Source: Lates calcarifer (lineage: Eukaryota; Chordata; Actinopteri; Centropomidae). Taken from it: DNA of 64,000 bases. Made by a program: the position numbers and the translations under genes. This document shows, one piece after another, positions 27,036 through 41,269 of the stretch. Position 1 is the first letter of the stretch. Each line of letters starts with the position of its first letter. The stretch spans positions 14,932,763-14,996,762 of the forward strand of contig NC_066838.1 of NCBI RefSeq assembly GCF_001640805.2, given 5' to 3'. A model generated the notes under the pieces. The model was given only the letters and a program-made list of their open reading frames with translations. It did no database searches and was not told where the DNA came from.

Positions 27036-27369
27036 CTCTGCACACTCCTGTTGCTACTTTGGTTAACAATGTTTCACCTGCGCAGTCATCTCTGACTCAG
27101 ACTCTGAGATTTGCTGGATATTAAATGGATTTATTTGCATGCAGGTGGATTATTAGTGTGGTTTTTTTAATCTCTTTGGCTGGTCGACCTCCAAAAGGAA
27201 AAAAAAAAAAATTAATAGAATGATTCAACATGAAAAGAATCTCCCCAAGAAAATTAAATTGGCTTGTTGACGGTTTTTCACAGTTCTCCTTTTCTTCATT
27301 TTTAAGCCTTTTGAAGGAAAACACAACGCTGACATATTATCACCTTATAAAGTTGATGCGGTGAACATA

Positions 27370-27890
27370 TAATATTTGTACAGATACAGAGCAACACTAG
27401 CATTCACTGTGAGCTCTGAGTGTGTCTACCTGTTGAAGTCCAATATTCACTCTCCTTTTAGCACTGTTGTCCACCTGCCCAGGGGACTGCAGTTGGAAAT
27501 TAGCTAGCTAGCTAGTAAATCTGGTACAGTGCATCTTTTCACTTCATATGAGATTGATGCTCTTTGTACATGGTCCCTAAATAAATGTAATAAGTTAAAC
27601 TAAATTGTTCTTAGTCTCCACCAACTTTTGCTGCTAGATGTTCCACTTTCTTTGTTAGCTTGTTGCTAACTTTGTCTGCTGTTTGGTGCCAGGAAACTGG
27701 TGTGCCATGGGTTTTTGGAGCTTCTGAGCCAAAAACGGTGGAAACAACCTTGATAGAGCCAAATAAAATACACTAAAAAATTCCAGAGATCTCCCACAGA
27801 CATTAAAACAGCCACTCATCAGTGCGGAAAAATGCAAGGGATTACATTGAAACGTGAAAAAGGATATTGGAATATGCTGTGAAATGAAAA
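27370..27890 (+). repeat. Dispersed repeat family B, copy 2 (longer)
   Basis: The first 95 nt match the copy at 175-268 (ACAGATACAGAGCAACACTA, AATATTCACTCTCCTTTTAG). The rest (GCTAGCTAGCTAG at 27.5 kb, TGGTGCCAGGAAACTGGTG, AAAATACACTAAAAAATTCC) has the look of the same repeat continuing, but this window alone cannot prove its right end. Non-coding. Confidence 0.5.
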
Positions 27891-29988
27891 AGGATATCTG
27901 CAGTGTGTCATCTTGAAAATAGTCTCAGTGGTTGTCACATGCTGTTTTTATTTTGTATGATACCGGGTGTTTGTTGGCAACAGCACAAAGAAACGGGTAC
28001 CTGTTTGTGCTTGCTCAGACATAAGTTATGCTGCGTTAACGACCACAAACATGGGGTGAAAGAGAATGGGAAAAAAATCTTTGACAAATTGAGAGGAAAT
28101 AATTGTCAGTGTGGCCTGACGTGTAGACATCAGATGACGTGTTCTGACGTATGCTGAGGTAGGATGTGAGTCACAGACATTTCACATTTGGGAGAAAGTT
28201 GGTGGTTTTTGAGACTTTGTGGCTCATGTCTGTGGAATTTGTGTAAATGGGGGGAAAATTATTTTTGGAAGAAAAAAAAAGAAATTAGGGGAGTCTGTGG
28301 GAAAACCTTATGGGACATGGATTTTGTCAAAAAAAATCACTAGTTAGGTTCAGTGTCCTTGCACTATCTTGGGCATTACTGTGTGATTACTGCTGGAATG
28401 TTGACCACAAAATAGATTTTGATATGAGGGTGAGGACACAAGCCAAGTGATTTCCTGCTCATAGCTGGTTTCATTTTTTATTATTATTTGTTCCACATGG
28501 GAGATGTACTGTATGCAGCTCTGTGTGTCCCGAGTCTGCTCCGACATTTTTGTGACTTTATTCATTACTGGATCCTGTCTCAGACAGTTTGTATAAGGCT
28601 GTACGAGAAATACACTCTATGCACTTTGGATGGACATCCAACTGTAACAATGTGTTTCGAGGGAGAGATCTAAGTCTACATGTCTATGAGTTGTGGTTGT
28701 GAGCCATGAGGCAACAGACCCTGAGGCCAGAGCTCCATTACAGGAAACAATGCTCTCTGTGTGTGAGAAACAACCAGCCTCTGAAGAACTTTGCCATGTT
28801 GTTGGGCTATTCGGACACTGGTAGCTATGAATCTTGAATGACAATGGTGCTGACAAAAAGACTCAGATTTTCATCGTCAGACGCTACAGTAGTCCCAAAC
28901 TTTTCCTTGTTTTATTTACATTTCCAAATTGAAAATGATGCTTTAAGAAGATTATAAAAGCAAAAACACTCCATGCCCATTCTAAATTCTGAGAAAAAAG
29001 TACCAACTTCAAAAAAGGTTGGATTTAAGAACATGCGGAGATATATTCATTAAAATTATGACGATTTATGAATCATATTAAAAAGACAAGAATTTTCAGT
29101 TTAAAAATTAGTGACTGTTAGCGTCATCTGACAGTAAGGAAGAGCTCAAACGAGTTTCCATCTCTACAGTGGGATGCACAAAAGCATTTGATATTAAGAC
29201 TGTCTCTATCCCTTGACTTTGGCAGAGACCCAGATGTGAAATTAACACAAGATGTTGGTAGATTCAACATTTTACCAAAATCTCTGGGAACGGGTTTCAG
29301 TAGCAGTGGGGCATGTCACAGAAACAATGGTGAGAGAGGCTAAAGGTTAATACACTTACTTACCCAGCACACAGAACCACAGTAACAGACATTCATAAAC
29401 ACACACAGGGACTTTGGGTTTAATGAAGTGCTCGGTTTCCTCTGAGAGGAGATTAGGGTTGGAGGGCAAACTGTGGGAACAACTGGAAAACTATTGTAAA
29501 AAAAATAAAAACTTCTTGATATCATGCTGTAAATTATGTACAGTATGTTTTTTTTTTCTATAGGTTCAGGTATGAACTACTGTTGCTCTGAACCCATCTG
29601 TACATGATGTACATCGCACACAAAGCGCATGAATGTGAGCCTGGCTGTTTGCTAGCCTGTGTACACCGCTGTCCGTCCTTGGTGGGACAATAGCGGGATT
29701 CTGCCTAGCATGGCCGTGGGAGGAAAGGGACAGAAGACTCAATGAGTGAAGAGGCTTCTGGGATGCGTCAGCGTGAGGCCATGATGAGGGTGTAGGAGGA
29801 TGAGCCCTCTAACTCAACAATGCGCGGAGGAACAGCCATTCAGTCGCCTCGCGGGACAACACACACACACACATGCATGCAACCATAGGTACACACAGTC
29901 AACAAAGGTGCAGGTGAAATTAAGCCATTCATCCACCTTCCCCATGACATATGGATAACAGGGCCAGAAAGCCTCAGTCAATGACTGA

Positions 29989-30013
29989 TTTTTTTTTTTT
30001 TTTTTTTTTTTTT
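29989..30013 (+). repeat. T25 homopolymer
   Basis: A pure T run. It could be the poly(A) tail of a minus-strand retroposition, but no element body was recognised beside it. Confidence 0.9.
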
Positions 30014-31837
30014 GCATAGGTTTCAACTGTCCATTAAGGAAAAGAAAGAATGAATGCTATGGGAAATGTTAGAAAAGAGATGTGTCATCAGTTATTGAAG
30101 AGAGTCTGATCAGCGCTTATTTAAAACAGTAAAGGTAATTCAGAGTGCTTTATGTATGATCTTATAATGCCCATTAAATATTAAGAAAGGGATAGAAAGT
30201 CACATCAAAGGTCAGATGTATTAGGTTAATGAGGGAGTGTCATGACGGTTATGTAATGTATGCTTGGATGTTGATGCTGCAGGAACATTTTGCTCCAATT
30301 ATCTCCTTTATGAACACCTTCTTTGAACACTATTTTTTCAGTGTGTCATGTACATGATCATTTATTGCAGAAAAAGGTACCTTGAAAAGGTAGTTTATTT
30401 GACCATGCTGGAAAGCACTGAATACTTCTTCTTTTGAATAATTTTTACCATTTTTTTAAGAGCTTATGCAATGCAATCATTATTGTTTTCAGAGGCTTTT
30501 TAGGTTGATGACTTATATGACACATTAGAACGGAAGTACACATTGGCTTCACTTCATTCCCACTGGGCTAAAGAATGGTGAACATTAAAGGATTGGTTCA
30601 TTCAAATGTCTAAAAACAATAATCATTTATTTCTTTGTAACTTTATTTACTAGGGTTTTGAAAATATCTCTCCCTGAGATTTTGAATGAAATATTATTGT
30701 GGGGCTTGGAGAAAGGAAAATTTCCTTTGATAAAATCAGTCACTACACACACTATTACTACTACTACTGACAGTTTTTTGTAGAAAGTCGTTCCAGTCAC
30801 CAAGTGTTCCATGAATAAATCAGAGAAACTTGAGACTGAGAGAGAGACTGGAGAGAACTGTTGCTGTTACATTTTTTACATTTAAAATTTTCAAGAGTTT
30901 GAACAAACTAAACACCGTTACGTTAAATCTCAAAATCTTGACACATGAACTATATGCATTGCATAGATACTACCAGATTCTTGAGGAAATGTGTTTGTTT
31001 TATTGTTTTTTTCATTCTGGGTGATCTAACCCTGCAAGTTTTCTTTGACTTGGTACTTCTACCTGGAAACACAGAGACATGACGCTCATGTTCAGAGAAG
31101 TGTGGCATCATTCTGAGAATGATTAAAATGAATCTGAATGTGTGATTTAAACACATGCGTGTGTCTGCTTCAGCAGGCCTGAGTGTCCCTGAACAGCATC
31201 TTTGTGCCAGGGACAAACCTGTCCAACCACTTCCCTCAGATAATATTGAGATACATATTGAGCGTGGCTGGGGATTAGCCTGATGTTAAGAGCTTTGAAG
31301 AACACAGTGGGGGTATTTGGATTTGGTTGTGGATTTTATACTGGTGCTCCGCACTGCTGCCCTATGGCTGCATATCAGAAAGGAATTAACAAAATTTTGT
31401 TTGGAGCCATGAACATAATGAAAATGATGTTGCACTGTTGCATCACATAGATGCATGAGAATCATGAACCGTGTGGTAGTGTCATAGCAAGACCTCAAGT
31501 CTTTGCAGGTATTTGTTGGAATTTATAGAGCTTTAAATTGAAGACCACACATTAGGACTGGATGTGACTCATCCCAGTTATCATAACACACACACATGCA
31601 CTGTGATGATTAACAACACATTTTACCTCACTGCCTACCAAACTCTGACGCAACCACAAACAGCATTGTTTTCACATCCATGGAGATGGATGAGACACAT
31701 TTTTTTTCTTAAATAAACACAAGCCCAAACTAGTTTGTTGTCAATGATATGTGTGTTATAAATAACAGAGGAGACTGAATGACCAAAACTCACCTACAAT
31801 ATAAAGATTCAGCAACTTTCAGTCCTTCACCCAAAAC

Positions 31838-31868
31838 TTCAACTCAGACAAATTGAGTCTGAGTTGAA
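31838..31868. repeat. Perfect inverted repeat, 12-bp arms, 7-nt loop
   Basis: TTCAACTCAGAC and GTCTGAGTTGAA are exact reverse complements separated by AAATTGA. Confidence 0.9.
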
Positions 31869-32218
31869 ATTTGCCCAAAGTTAAGAAACCTGATCAACAA
31901 TGCAGTTTTCAAATAACCTGTGTTTAGGTGTAAGCCTAAAACAAAGTCTAACTCATGTACATAGATTCTCTAAAGCACTCCCAGCATCAAAATGCCTGAA
32001 ATATGAGGATAGTGGTGCACTCTTAACCTCCTCTCCACCCTCCCAGCCCAAAGTGCTCACCCCTCCTCAGCATTTCTCACCCTTAACCAACCCCGTCGGG
32101 TGCAAGGTCAGAGTTCACCATCTGGGGTTTCCCCTTTCAAACTCAGTCTCGATAACAAGGGCCAAGGCAGTTTTGACAGTGACACAAGCACACACATACA
32201 CACATATCAGAAAATGTT

Positions 32219-32240
32219 ACACACACACACACACACACAC
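32219..32240 (+). repeat. (AC)11 microsatellite
   Basis: Uninterrupted AC repeat. Confidence 0.95.
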
Positions 32241-33368
32241 AGCCTCCAAAAGAGCAACGCCAGCATTAGGGAAATGCCCACATGGGTTTGAACTCATCAC
32301 TGGGGGGTCAAAATTCTTAAGATGAGAGACACCCCTCTCAGGTTTTCACCTGTGTTATTTCTTCCAGGCCTCATTTGCCCCCAATAAAGTTTTCTCATTA
32401 ACACCAAAACAGCACCAGCGTTTCAAGCAAAAAAAGTAAAGGAATTTTATTTTCCCGAGAGGAGGAGAAAAGGATGACAGTGACACACAATCCTTCCTTT
32501 CTCTCATTTTTCTCTGTCTTTTTTGTTTTTTCTTTCCTCCCTCTGTCTGTCGGAGCAGAGGGGTGGGATGTCTGTCTGCTCAGTGCCAGGGGCTCTGACA
32601 GCGATACGGCTCAGGTCAGAGAGAAAGCTGTGAAAGAGAGAAACGCATAGAACCAGAAAGAGGGCAAGAAGGCAAGACGGAGAGACAGGAAAATAAAGAT
32701 GCATAAACAAGAGAGGGAGAGAAATGTCAGAAAGGGACTGTTGTGACACTGGAGCCTGGAGGCCCTGCTGAATGCAGGGTGTGGCTGATATCCACCAGGG
32801 TGAGGGGATATCATAGTTGCATGGTTTGACTCTTCTTGTTGCTCTATTTCCCATTTACTCTCCATTTGATTTTGACAAGTAGCAGCATTCCTGGTTGCAA
32901 CAGACCATCACAGTTCTATTCTTGTAAAGCCCATGAATCTAATTGAACAGTGCACATTTTCTCTATGTTTGAATTACAAAAGCATGTGCACATTTCTGAT
33001 ATGAGCTTATAGAAAACAGCAGAGCACTACACTTCCCGAAGAGGTCTAGCTAGCCCTCACAAACGTTCTTTACACCAAGGATGTTGGTGGTTTAACCACA
33101 CACATAGCTGAGGCACGTTGCACCACTAAGTCCATATCCAAGGGCATCTATGCCAAGCCAGCAATGACTCAGGTGTGGAATAACAATGGCAGTCTTGGGA
33201 AGCTCTTAAGTGACGTCAAGTCTCACGTGAAAAGAAACTGAATCATCCCTGGGTGAAAGTTTATTTCCGCTGGCTTTATAAAAAAAGGAAAGACAAACAT
33301 GAATGAAACGGTGAATGGAAGGAGAGAATGAATAACAGCAGCTAGGTGTAAATTGTGAGCAGCTGTGC

Positions 33369-33395
33369 TTTTTTTTTTTTTTTTTTTTTTTTTTT
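33369..33395 (+). repeat. T27 homopolymer
   Basis: A pure T run 170 nt upstream of the TATA-like element at 33563. Confidence 0.95.
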
Positions 33396-33559
33396 CACGG
33401 AAGCACGTGGAAAGGGTAGGCACTAGGACCTGCAGCAAGCCAACACGGGAGGGAGGGAGCAGCTTTGGGAGCCCTCTTACTAAACTTTTAGAACAATCCA
33501 TTTCCCAAAGAGTGTGGGAGGGAGGCAGACAGAAGTGGATGGCCCGAGACCTGGATTCG

Positions 33560-33702
33560 CAGCTTTAAAAGCAGGAGCGGGATTTGGAGTTTGGGATAAG
33601 CCTGTCCCTGGCCGCCTGGAGAGAGTGAGGTGGAATATAGCAGAGTTTATCTGGAAGTTTTCACTCACTGGGGTGGGAAGAGAAGGAGCATTTAACAGGG
33701 TG
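33560..33702 (+). other. Candidate distal first exon and core promoter (possibly ngfb)
   Basis: A TATA-like TTTAAAAG (33563-33570) is followed by about 130 nt of moderately GC-rich sequence ending in a strong donor (GGTG|GTGAGTCC, GT at 33703). Vertebrate NGF genes have an untranslated first exon tens of kb upstream of the coding exon, and 18 kb here would fit. No homology to a known exon was recognised, and the link to ngfb is inference. A poly-T tract lies 170 nt upstream. Confidence 0.25.
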
Positions 33703-34867
33703 GTGAGTCCTACCTTGTTCGTTTAAAACTCTTAATTGAACATGGTGTGAGTGTGCGAGGAGTGTGTGCTCACAGGACAGAGAAACAGAAAGAGAGAAGA
33801 AGAGTTTCTCTGAGAAAATTCACCCGAAAGTTTTCTCCATACCTGTCATTAAGTGAAAGTGGAGCCTCTGAATAGAGATTGAGCTCAGCAGCAGTGTGGT
33901 GTGTGTGTATGCTTGAGGGGGTGGGGGGGGGGGGTCCAGCTGACTATAACACACATGAGGTACTGAGAAAAGTTCAGTTGATTGATGAATTTAAAGTTCT
34001 GTCAACATTGTCAGTCATTCACAGTAGTTTTCCAGGTATATGCAGATGGAGAGAGGGAATGGAAGAGGAGAGGGGAAAGAGAGAATGGAGGTGAGGATTA
34101 GAAAAAAAAGGAGTTCTCCAAACTTCAATGGGAACCAGTTCACTGTTCAGAAAGCTCCTGGGACATCAGGTTACCTTCCTTCTCTCTCTCCCTTTTTTCT
34201 ATCTGTCTCTCTCTCCCTCTTTTTCTATCTGTCTTTCTCTCCGATCATGTTACACAACCCTCAAAGGACTTGTAGATTCTGATGAGCTCCAATGTCCAAC
34301 ATGAAGTATGTTGCCGAGGTTATCCTTGTGTCTGGGTGGGGCTGTGTGCTTGTGTGGGTGTGCAGCTGATCTTTTTTAATTCTCTAATTTGTATATTTGT
34401 GTGTAATTGTGTGTGTGTATGCAAGCGTGTGTGCTAAACACAGACCTCATGCCTGCCACTCCTACCAGGGAATTCCTGTCGGGCTTTGACAGGGGAGGAA
34501 TGTCACCATGGACCAACATTTACACACACAAACAAACATTACACACTGAAGGCTTTGACAGTTTCCTGTAGGTGCAGTTATTTCATTAGACCTGTTGTGT
34601 TGTTTTAATCTAATCAAAATCTGTAGAAGATATATAAAAAAGTTGGTGTTTTTAGGTTGGGGTTTATAAAATTTCCAAATGCTGGAGGCATGTAAGCTTA
34701 TATTTTCAACACATGCACATATCTGTACATCATCTGCTTCTACAGCGTTGTGCTGTATGTGTGCACATCTGTGTTCGATAAGAAAAAACTTATCAAAACT
34801 TGTGAGCGTAGGCCAGCAAGTAAAGCTCTCTCAAGAGAAAGGTGCTCCGGCCTGCACAAAAAGAAGT

Positions 34868-34885
34868 AAAAAAAAAAAAAAAAAA
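34868..34885 (+). repeat. A18 homopolymer
   Basis: A pure A run; no retroposon body recognised 5' of it. Confidence 0.9.
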
Positions 34886-37800
34886 TTGTTTACGAGCTTT
34901 AGTTTTGCTGCCAGTTTGTGCCGGAGGGGAGTTGACTGTGTGTTTTCATCACCTCTCTGTTGGTCCACAGAGGTAATGTACAGAGAAAGCTGCAGCAGTC
35001 TGGCTATATATCTTACGTGACATCTCAACAGATACTGTGCTTTGTCCATGTGGTTAGCACGGGATAATTCAGAGCACATTCTCCTAAAGTTCAACTGAAA
35101 TTAAAATGGCAACATATTTGTTGTTGCCTTGTTTATGTTCGCTTTATAAATGAGATGGCCAGAGTCGGTTTTATGAGGAAAATCATCAAAGAGAGAAAAT
35201 TACATTTTCTGTCAGTTCGATCTCATGAAGGCACCAACTGGCCTTGCACAAACAATTAAGCCATCTACATGGTTGGAGAACTTTCTAGCATATGGCCAAT
35301 CAAAACATTTCATTGGCCCTCGATCGTTGGGATGATGACATTGAACCAGATAGCAGCCAGCAACACCAGAACAACACAGTAGCCATGAATGCTAAACCAC
35401 ACCAAATACAGTGTATCTACCAGTGGATATAGTAACCACATATATTGTCTCACACCTTTTGAACAAGCTAGGGAAGCGCACTCGCTAACATCATTTGTAG
35501 ACAAGTAGACAGCTTTAAACCGTTTTTAACATATTCACACATCAAAACTGGTTATTTCCAAGGTGGATATGGGTCAGTATGGTCTATTACTGAGCCACCA
35601 CCACTTCTAACATTTAACTGCTGTCCCTTGGCTTGTGATCTATATTTGTCTTTTCTGTTTATAATCTATCTTGGCTCCCCTCCTGGCTTACCTGTCTGTC
35701 AGCCATGTAGAATGATCCAGAAGCTTGCAGACTAAAGGGACATTTGTGATATAGCTTCATTTGTCTGGCTTTGCTCAGTTTTAATATCAACAATACATTC
35801 TAACTCATTTTTACATGGTTATTTGACTGATGAAAGGGATGATATCCAGAGTTTGGTTGGGGTTTGAAACTGAAATGGTCATACATACATAGTGTAGTGG
35901 CATTGCTAAAAACAGCTTAAGCCATGTAAACTAAAGAGTGTGTGTGTATAGAGGGCAGATGGACAGTGCTGTTTTCCCCTGCAGACAAAGATGTCTGTGA
36001 TTATTCATGACCCTCTCAGGTTTCCCTTTGAAGCTGAATTACAGCTTTCCCTATGTTAGCACCAGTGTATTTGTGTGTGCATGTGCGTGTGTGTGAGCGA
36101 GAGAAAGAGAGAGAGGGAGAGACATAAAGAGTAATTCTTTACAATAAGATCAGAGTAGCTCAAATCTAGCTCAAATCTTGAGTTGCTACTATAGAACTAA
36201 TATTAATAATATTAATTAAATATTTGCTAAGAATGCATTAGTTTATAGCGACAATGCAATAGAATGCATGTTGTTATAATTTACTCTAGCTCTTTTTACA
36301 CTTACATCTCACTCATATCCATATTGTTTTGTACAACTAACACTGAATTTGTGAGCATTTTAAGGTAAAACTTGAGATTATTTTGTCCTATACTGGGGCA
36401 AAAATATTAATATTTTAGTTTTGGTAAATAACCAAACAGCAACATAAAAACAAATACAGGCAACACTGGGTCAGAACAACCCATTAGTACTGGTTAAAGT
36501 GAAATACTGTGTCAGTTGATCCTGTGGATTAAAGTAGATCATCATCCTGCTAAAGTGTCATGTAACCACTGAGGTTTAATGGGAAATGCTCCATTCATTC
36601 ATGAAGCCAGATAGCACACGTTTAAAAAAAAAAAAGAAAAAGAAAAAAAAAGGTGTCATATTTACAGCACATTTACACTCACATTTTTAAAATATAATGT
36701 CAGTATTAGGCAAAACAGCTTGACTAGATGGTTGTGGTATACTAGACAGTGGTTGATAGATGTGTTCCCTCCTCAGTCCTTGGTATCTCAGGATTTCGGT
36801 AACTTAATTGTGAGGTTTTGAGAGTTCATGACATGCATTTTCACAAATGTATAGGTGAATTAATGCATTGCTAACCACAATCTTACTTGTGTCTCACAAA
36901 TGATCTTTGCCATACAGTTGCAGTTTATTATCAAATATGCAATAAACACAGATTGTGCTCACTGCTTCAAGATGTATTTAGATTCAACTGGTTTTGTTTG
37001 CTGCTCTCTTGCGTTGAGATGAGACGAGAGATTATGCCGCCAGCTCAATTGGTATTGGAATTGGAATTGTACTCACTCAGATTGTGACAGGAAGAAGATC
37101 CACCCCTAAAACACATAAAGGATGGAATGATATGAGCTGTCTAGACTGTAGAGTGTTGTATAGGACACCTGGGCAGGGACAGGCTGCGACAGCACACCTG
37201 GACTGTTAATTTAACTGTGGCTCTTTAACCTGAGGGCCTAATTCCAACCATAGTAACCTGTAAAGTATAAAGAAACACTGTCTTCTGTCTTATGTTTGTA
37301 TACTAAACTGATTTCCCTGTTGTGGTAGCAAAGTAATCACAGTGTTTTTTTCTTTTCTTTGTTTGTTTTAAAGGAATGAATGAATGAAACACTACATTTA
37401 TTAACAGCTGAGTTGGAAGACTTGGAGGTAATTGGGGTGGATTGTGGACGTACAAAGCGTATGACAGTCACACCAGAGACCAGAGTTCACATCCAGAGTC
37501 CTGAGGCTAAGTTAAAGCAACAAAAGCACTTTGGTCGAGGTTAAAGAAAGATTATGGTTTCAGTTAATTGTAAAAAAGCACAAACCACAAGCTTTCCACA
37601 ACCTTAACCGAACAAACAAACAAACAAACAAAAAAAAACAACAAACAGAAAAAATTATATATAAGTATAATCTACCAGGTTAGTTATTGGCAATGCACTG
37701 TTAAGAGATTTGAGTGCCACAGCACAACAAATGTATCTATATGAGAAAAATTTAAATGAGGATTTGCATGTTGGAACTCACTCAGGGAGAGAATTCGTCG

Positions 37801-39526
37801 TTTAAAATGTAAAAATAAAAATCATTGTCCAGTTTCTAAAAGCTACTTTTGTTGGTCCATCAATTACCATATCAGTGTTTAACCACAGCATAGAGCATCG
37901 GTCATTTGCAGCCTAATATAGGCTGAGAATTAATTTAGAGCAGTGATTTAGATCAGTAATGACTGGAAATATCTGACATGATTCAGTACACATCGAAGTA
38001 CATTACCGATGTCTGGGATAAAGTGTCCCTCAATACCACACTGCTCCAGGCATTTGTTCCAGGCCAAATGAAAAAAACAATCTTTGTTGCTTTGGTAAAG
38101 ATACAACTAGACATAGCTTGACACAAGTGCTACCAATATTATTAGAAAGTCTGGGTCTGTGCCAGCTGGCAACAAAAAAATAATTAAGGGTTTGTACACA
38201 AAGAACGATAATGTCTGATCTCCCTACGGTACAAGATTTCTTATCAGACCACAAAAGCTTGAGGCAGACTAATGAACTGGCACGATCTGCCAGTCAGATG
38301 TAGTACTTAATCGCCCCATTAGTGAAGGATGCTGTTTATGCCAACACCTGTTGTCAGCGGATGACTGTGATACCTGCAGACCTGATCGTTCTCTGATAAG
38401 TTCTTTGAAAAACAGTAGTTTGACATCATCGTCTTCACCCCATCTCTCTCCAAGAAAATTGACTTTTTGAACATGTACTTGGCATATAAAACCACTGCAT
38501 TGGGTGGTCTTTTGGATATTGGAGAGAGTAACTTTGTGTCTTTGCACCCTGCTGTAAGACTGTATGTATGCCACAGTAGGATGACATGTCAGCCAAGAAT
38601 TTTAAGTATATCACAATGTGAAAAGCTGTGAAAAACTGAGTTCTCTTAACAGAGCATCTTCTCAAATTTGAAAGCCAATTTTTCTTTTGTGTTATCTTCT
38701 ATTATATCACAGTTTAAATGTATTTACATTTGACATAGTTGACAGTGCATGTGTTGCTAAAACAGCTTCAGTATGACTTAGATTATATACAAGTTACCTT
38801 TAGAGAATAAAACATGTAATTAAGCTAAAGAAAAACATCTCTATGTGTCTGCGGGAGAAACAAGTGAAGTTTGAACATCTAGAACAAAGCTTCTCTGTTA
38901 GGGAAAATTTGTGAGGAGATAATAATTCATGGGTAAAAATGTAAACCCAGGCCCTGCTTTGGTTTTATTTTGGGTCGCTAGAGCTGCAGTCTGGCACAGG
39001 TCAACACACAGAATGGGGTAGGAACATCTGGTGTAAAGTGAACCAGCTTAAATGTTCTGTCTGGACTCAATGGGAGAGGTAAAAGGTCAGAGTTCAGGCC
39101 CGGGGTTACGTCTGTGTTTGTGGAGGAAAACGGGGATCTGGAGGTCATTCTTGTTGACGTTTCCTTTACAAACAACTTCTCACAATGCTTGGGAGAGAAT
39201 TTATTCAATAGAAATCACAGCTAACATTGTTTGACATTTCTAACTTAGTAGGTTTGGAGAGAGTAGCTGTCAGACATGAACTCTTTTGTCCCAGCACCTT
39301 CTTTCCATATGGACCTGTTTTCCGGCTCGTTTACACTGTACAGAATCAAGAATAATACACTCCTGTGTTTGGACTTTTCCATACATTGAAAACTGAATCC
39401 AGGGCTGTTAATGCAAGTAAGTCTTTGTTATTGACAGCTAAAGATCTGATTTTGGCAGGTGCTCCATCAAAGGGTTATGTTTGCCTGTGTCTGCGTGTTT
39501 CTGTTTCTATGTCTGCGCACATGTAC

Positions 39527-39554
39527 GTGTGTGTGTGTGTGTGTGTGTGTGTGT
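39527..39554 (+). repeat. (GT)14 microsatellite
   Basis: Uninterrupted GT repeat. Confidence 0.95.
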
Positions 39555-39808
39555 TCACTGTATATGCTTCAAAAAAATGACAACTAAATGTGCAGACATG
39601 CCTTCTCATTCCTTATTAAATGCCTCTATGACTTTCAGCTATGGCCTGCTCTCCTCTCATGCATGTGCATGCAGCCCAAACACACAGTAGCTGATAAATC
39701 ACCAAATTACCAGGCCTGTTCTTATTGCTAGCATAACAGTGTTGTGGTCTTAATCTGTTGACTTAGTGCACGTCTGGTGTTTTGAATCGTTTCACCGCAA
39801 CCCCTTTT

Positions 39809-39810
<2 letters not shown>

Positions 39811-39840
<30 letters not shown>
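39811..39840 (+). repeat. (TG)15 microsatellite
   Basis: A second TG tract 260 nt after the previous one. Confidence 0.95.
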
Positions 39841-39844
<4 letters not shown>

Positions 39845-41269
39845 TGTGTACATTTGGATTGATGTGATGACACTGTCTCACTCTCGCTTTCCTCCCCTTT
39901 TATCCCGATTGGTAGGTTGCCTATAGCGTGCCTGGACATGAAACTCTCCCATTGTTGCCATCAACAGAACAAGAATACTTGATCTTTTCAAATATTGAAA
40001 TTCACACCAAAACCTCAAAAAGATGAAACTAGCATTTGCCATCAGACACATCATTATAAATATGTTTTATTTTTAGCCATGTAATAATCTGCTCTTACAA
40101 ATTCTGATGTATGTAGAAACATCAAGTTTATTCAAGTGAAGAAAAGGACACAGAAAATATAGAGACATAAACCGGACCAGCACTGGAGGAATGTTGTTCG
40201 TACATGTGTAAGAGCAATACGCATGTGTGTACATGATATATGTGTTGGATACGCATCAAACACACACACACGCCTTAGCCCCAAGGATACAAGTGAAGCC
40301 ACTTATTTAGCACTTATTTGGATTATGCTGATTTGGGAATACACAGTATGCAGGAGGATGAGCCACTGGCTAGTCGTAACAGATTGGTCTCCCACATAAT
40401 GAGCAGAAATTAATAAGGTGTTATTCTTCTCATAGTTGTTTTAGCCAGACAGGAGGTGTGAAGGACTTTACAAGTAGTTTTCTCCACCTCTGCCTTTAAA
40501 TTTTCTTTATCTGTCATCAAGTTTTGTTTTGGTTGAAATTCAAGGATTAATGGTGTGTCATGAGACATTTTGGGGAGGATGACGCTGTAGGAAGCCATTT
40601 CTCTCAGCTGGATTCCCTGCTAAGCTCGTGCATCAAGCTCCACGGTAAATATTGATTTATCTAAACCCCCGCTGCAGGTCGCGTAACACACATGAACACA
40701 CATGCGAACCGTCTGGAAAGTAGCCACTTTATCTCTTTCAGCGCAGCTCCGCTCACACACTGAACATGGCATGCTGCTAACAGACAGAGGATGGGCTTGG
40801 GAGGTCCCACGCAGACAGGTGGTTGACATCAGCTAGAGGGGAGAGAGGGAGGGAGCAGAGGGAGATAGGGAGGCAGAGAGACACAGAAGCAGAGAGAGAG
40901 AGATGACAGAATGATGTGGAGACCACACAGAACAGAAAATGGCCGGGTCAAGTCTTTAGTGAGAGGGGTGAGAATGTAATCAAACAAAGGCTGGGAGTGA
41001 CAACAACATACATTTTTTTACACTCTCAGAGGACTCAGTGCAGTCCTGACAAGGACATCTGTAACCATCCAGCAAAGTGGAATGTAAAAGTTTAATTTGT
41101 ACGATTAAATAGAGAACACACCTGAATACTTGAAGCGGTATCAGTAAGGTTCATGCTTTTCTGTAGATCTAAAATGTTAATTACGAAGATGAAAGATGGG
41201 AAAAGTGAATCCTATATGCTTTCTTTTTTTTGTCTATGATGTATGAAAAATGAAGTCTACAGCCATGCT

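Larger units (their letters stand above)
27900..33360. other. Gene-free stretch
   Basis: Contains the T25 run, the 12-bp hairpin and an AC tract. A GC-richer segment at 29.63-29.83 kb has no consistent frame. Confidence 0.5.

Noticed and set aside
32504..32854. 116-codon minus-strand frame
   Set aside because: Purine-rich plus strand (GAGA words) gives a Ser/Leu-rich artefact on the other strand.
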